Shown here: in pieces, positions 7,980 through 8,114 of the stretch
Layout: each line of letters opens with the position of its first letter
Position numbering within the stretch: the stretch's first letter is position 1
NCBI GenBank assembly: GCA_017455225.1
Contig: JAFTBL010000083.1
Coordinates: forward strand, 1 to 8,114
Direction: 5' to 3'
Length of the DNA: 8,114 bases
From: Oscillospiraceae bacterium
GTDB lineage: Bacteria > Bacillota_A > Clostridia > Oscillospirales > Oscillospiraceae
The notes under the pieces: generated by a model
Database searches by the model: none
Told to the model about the DNA's origin: nothing
The model's input: only the letters and a program-made list of their open reading frames with translations
Program-made: the position numbers and the translations under genes

Positions 7980-8008
7980 TTGACTAGGGAAAAAACGCCC
8001 GTTATAAT
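7980..8008 (+). promoter_or_regulatory. Consensus SigA/sigma-70 promoter facing out of the window
   Basis: The -35 box TTGACT is at 7980-7985 and the -10 box TATAAT at 8003-8008, with an optimal 17-nt spacer. There is no extended -10 TG. A start about 7 nt after the -10 box falls at 8015-8016, at the first bases of the palindrome. No coding region follows within the window, so the promoter either serves a gene beyond the edge or produces a short RNA. Confidence 0.8.
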
Positions 8009-8014
8009 AGTAGG

Positions 8015-8114
8015 GTAATAAGTTCGGTTTGGGCATATTGCACCTACATCGGCAAAGCAAGGGTACCCTTGCTTTGCCGATGTAGGTGCAATATGCCCAA
8101 ACCGAACTTATTAC
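8015..8114. repeat. Perfect 100-nt palindrome with no spacer
   Basis: Bases 8015-8064 are the exact reverse complement of 8065-8114. The centre is GGGTACCC (8061-8068). The arms show no mismatch and no loop, and the palindrome ends on the last base of the window, so its true extent to the right is unknown. It is not a normal terminator: no T-run is visible and each arm is 50 bp. It may be an assembly fold-back, a real long inverted repeat, or read-through of a hairpin end. Confidence 0.97.

Noticed and set aside
8015..8114. Palindrome as an ordinary intrinsic terminator of the upstream genes
   Set aside because: The arms are 50 bp with no loop, no T-run is visible after it, and a strong outward promoter sits immediately before it.
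8015..8114. Palindrome as a MITE or transposon end
   Set aside because: No target-site duplication, transposase or known terminal inverted repeat is seen, and the right flank is absent, so this cannot be supported.

Overview
The window reads as a fragment of a high-GC, gut-type Firmicute. Roughly 60-65% GC is my estimate, not a count. The closest guess is the Clostridia/Oscillospiraceae side, based on a perfect AAGGAGGA ribosome binding site, a consensus SigA promoter and a giant GLUG-repeat surface-type protein of a kind common there. The taxonomic guess is inference only. Both ends look like contig ends: a gene is cut on the left, and the right end stops exactly at the edge of a perfect palindrome.

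Layout. Positions 2-6253 (+) are the 3' part of a very large gene encoding at least 2083 residues of tandem beta-helix-type repeats (GLUG-like). Six copies of an F-x-G-T/S/V-x-D-G-x-x-H-T/K-type motif, at about nt 320, 1379, 2447, 3464, 4337 and 5717, each open a new supermodule. The first three supermodules are nearly equal in length (1059, 1068 and 1020 nt). The tail of a further module is present at the left edge, so the gene continues upstream. The protein ends without any visible cell-wall or membrane anchor.

After a 23-nt gap, positions 6277-7941 (+) encode a 554-residue metallo-beta-lactamase-fold hydrolase. It has an intact HEHADH motif and ComEC-like distal motifs (N-D, G-G-D, H-H-G). 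Its N-terminal half contains two copies of a roughly 70-residue domain. The spacing and strong RBS suggest the two genes share a transcript. A functional link between a secreted repeat protein and a cytosolic MBL protein is not demonstrated by the sequence.

Positions 7942-8114 are non-coding and markedly AT-richer at first. They hold an A-rich tract, a near-perfect promoter (TTGACT-17 nt-TATAAT) pointing out of the window, and then a 100-nt spacer-free perfect palindrome that begins at the expected transcription start and runs to the last base. This palindrome is the oddest object in the window. It may be an assembly or fold-back product, but true biological alternatives exist. I saw no tRNA, rRNA, CRISPR array, transposase or phage gene, and no convincing new multi-gene system.
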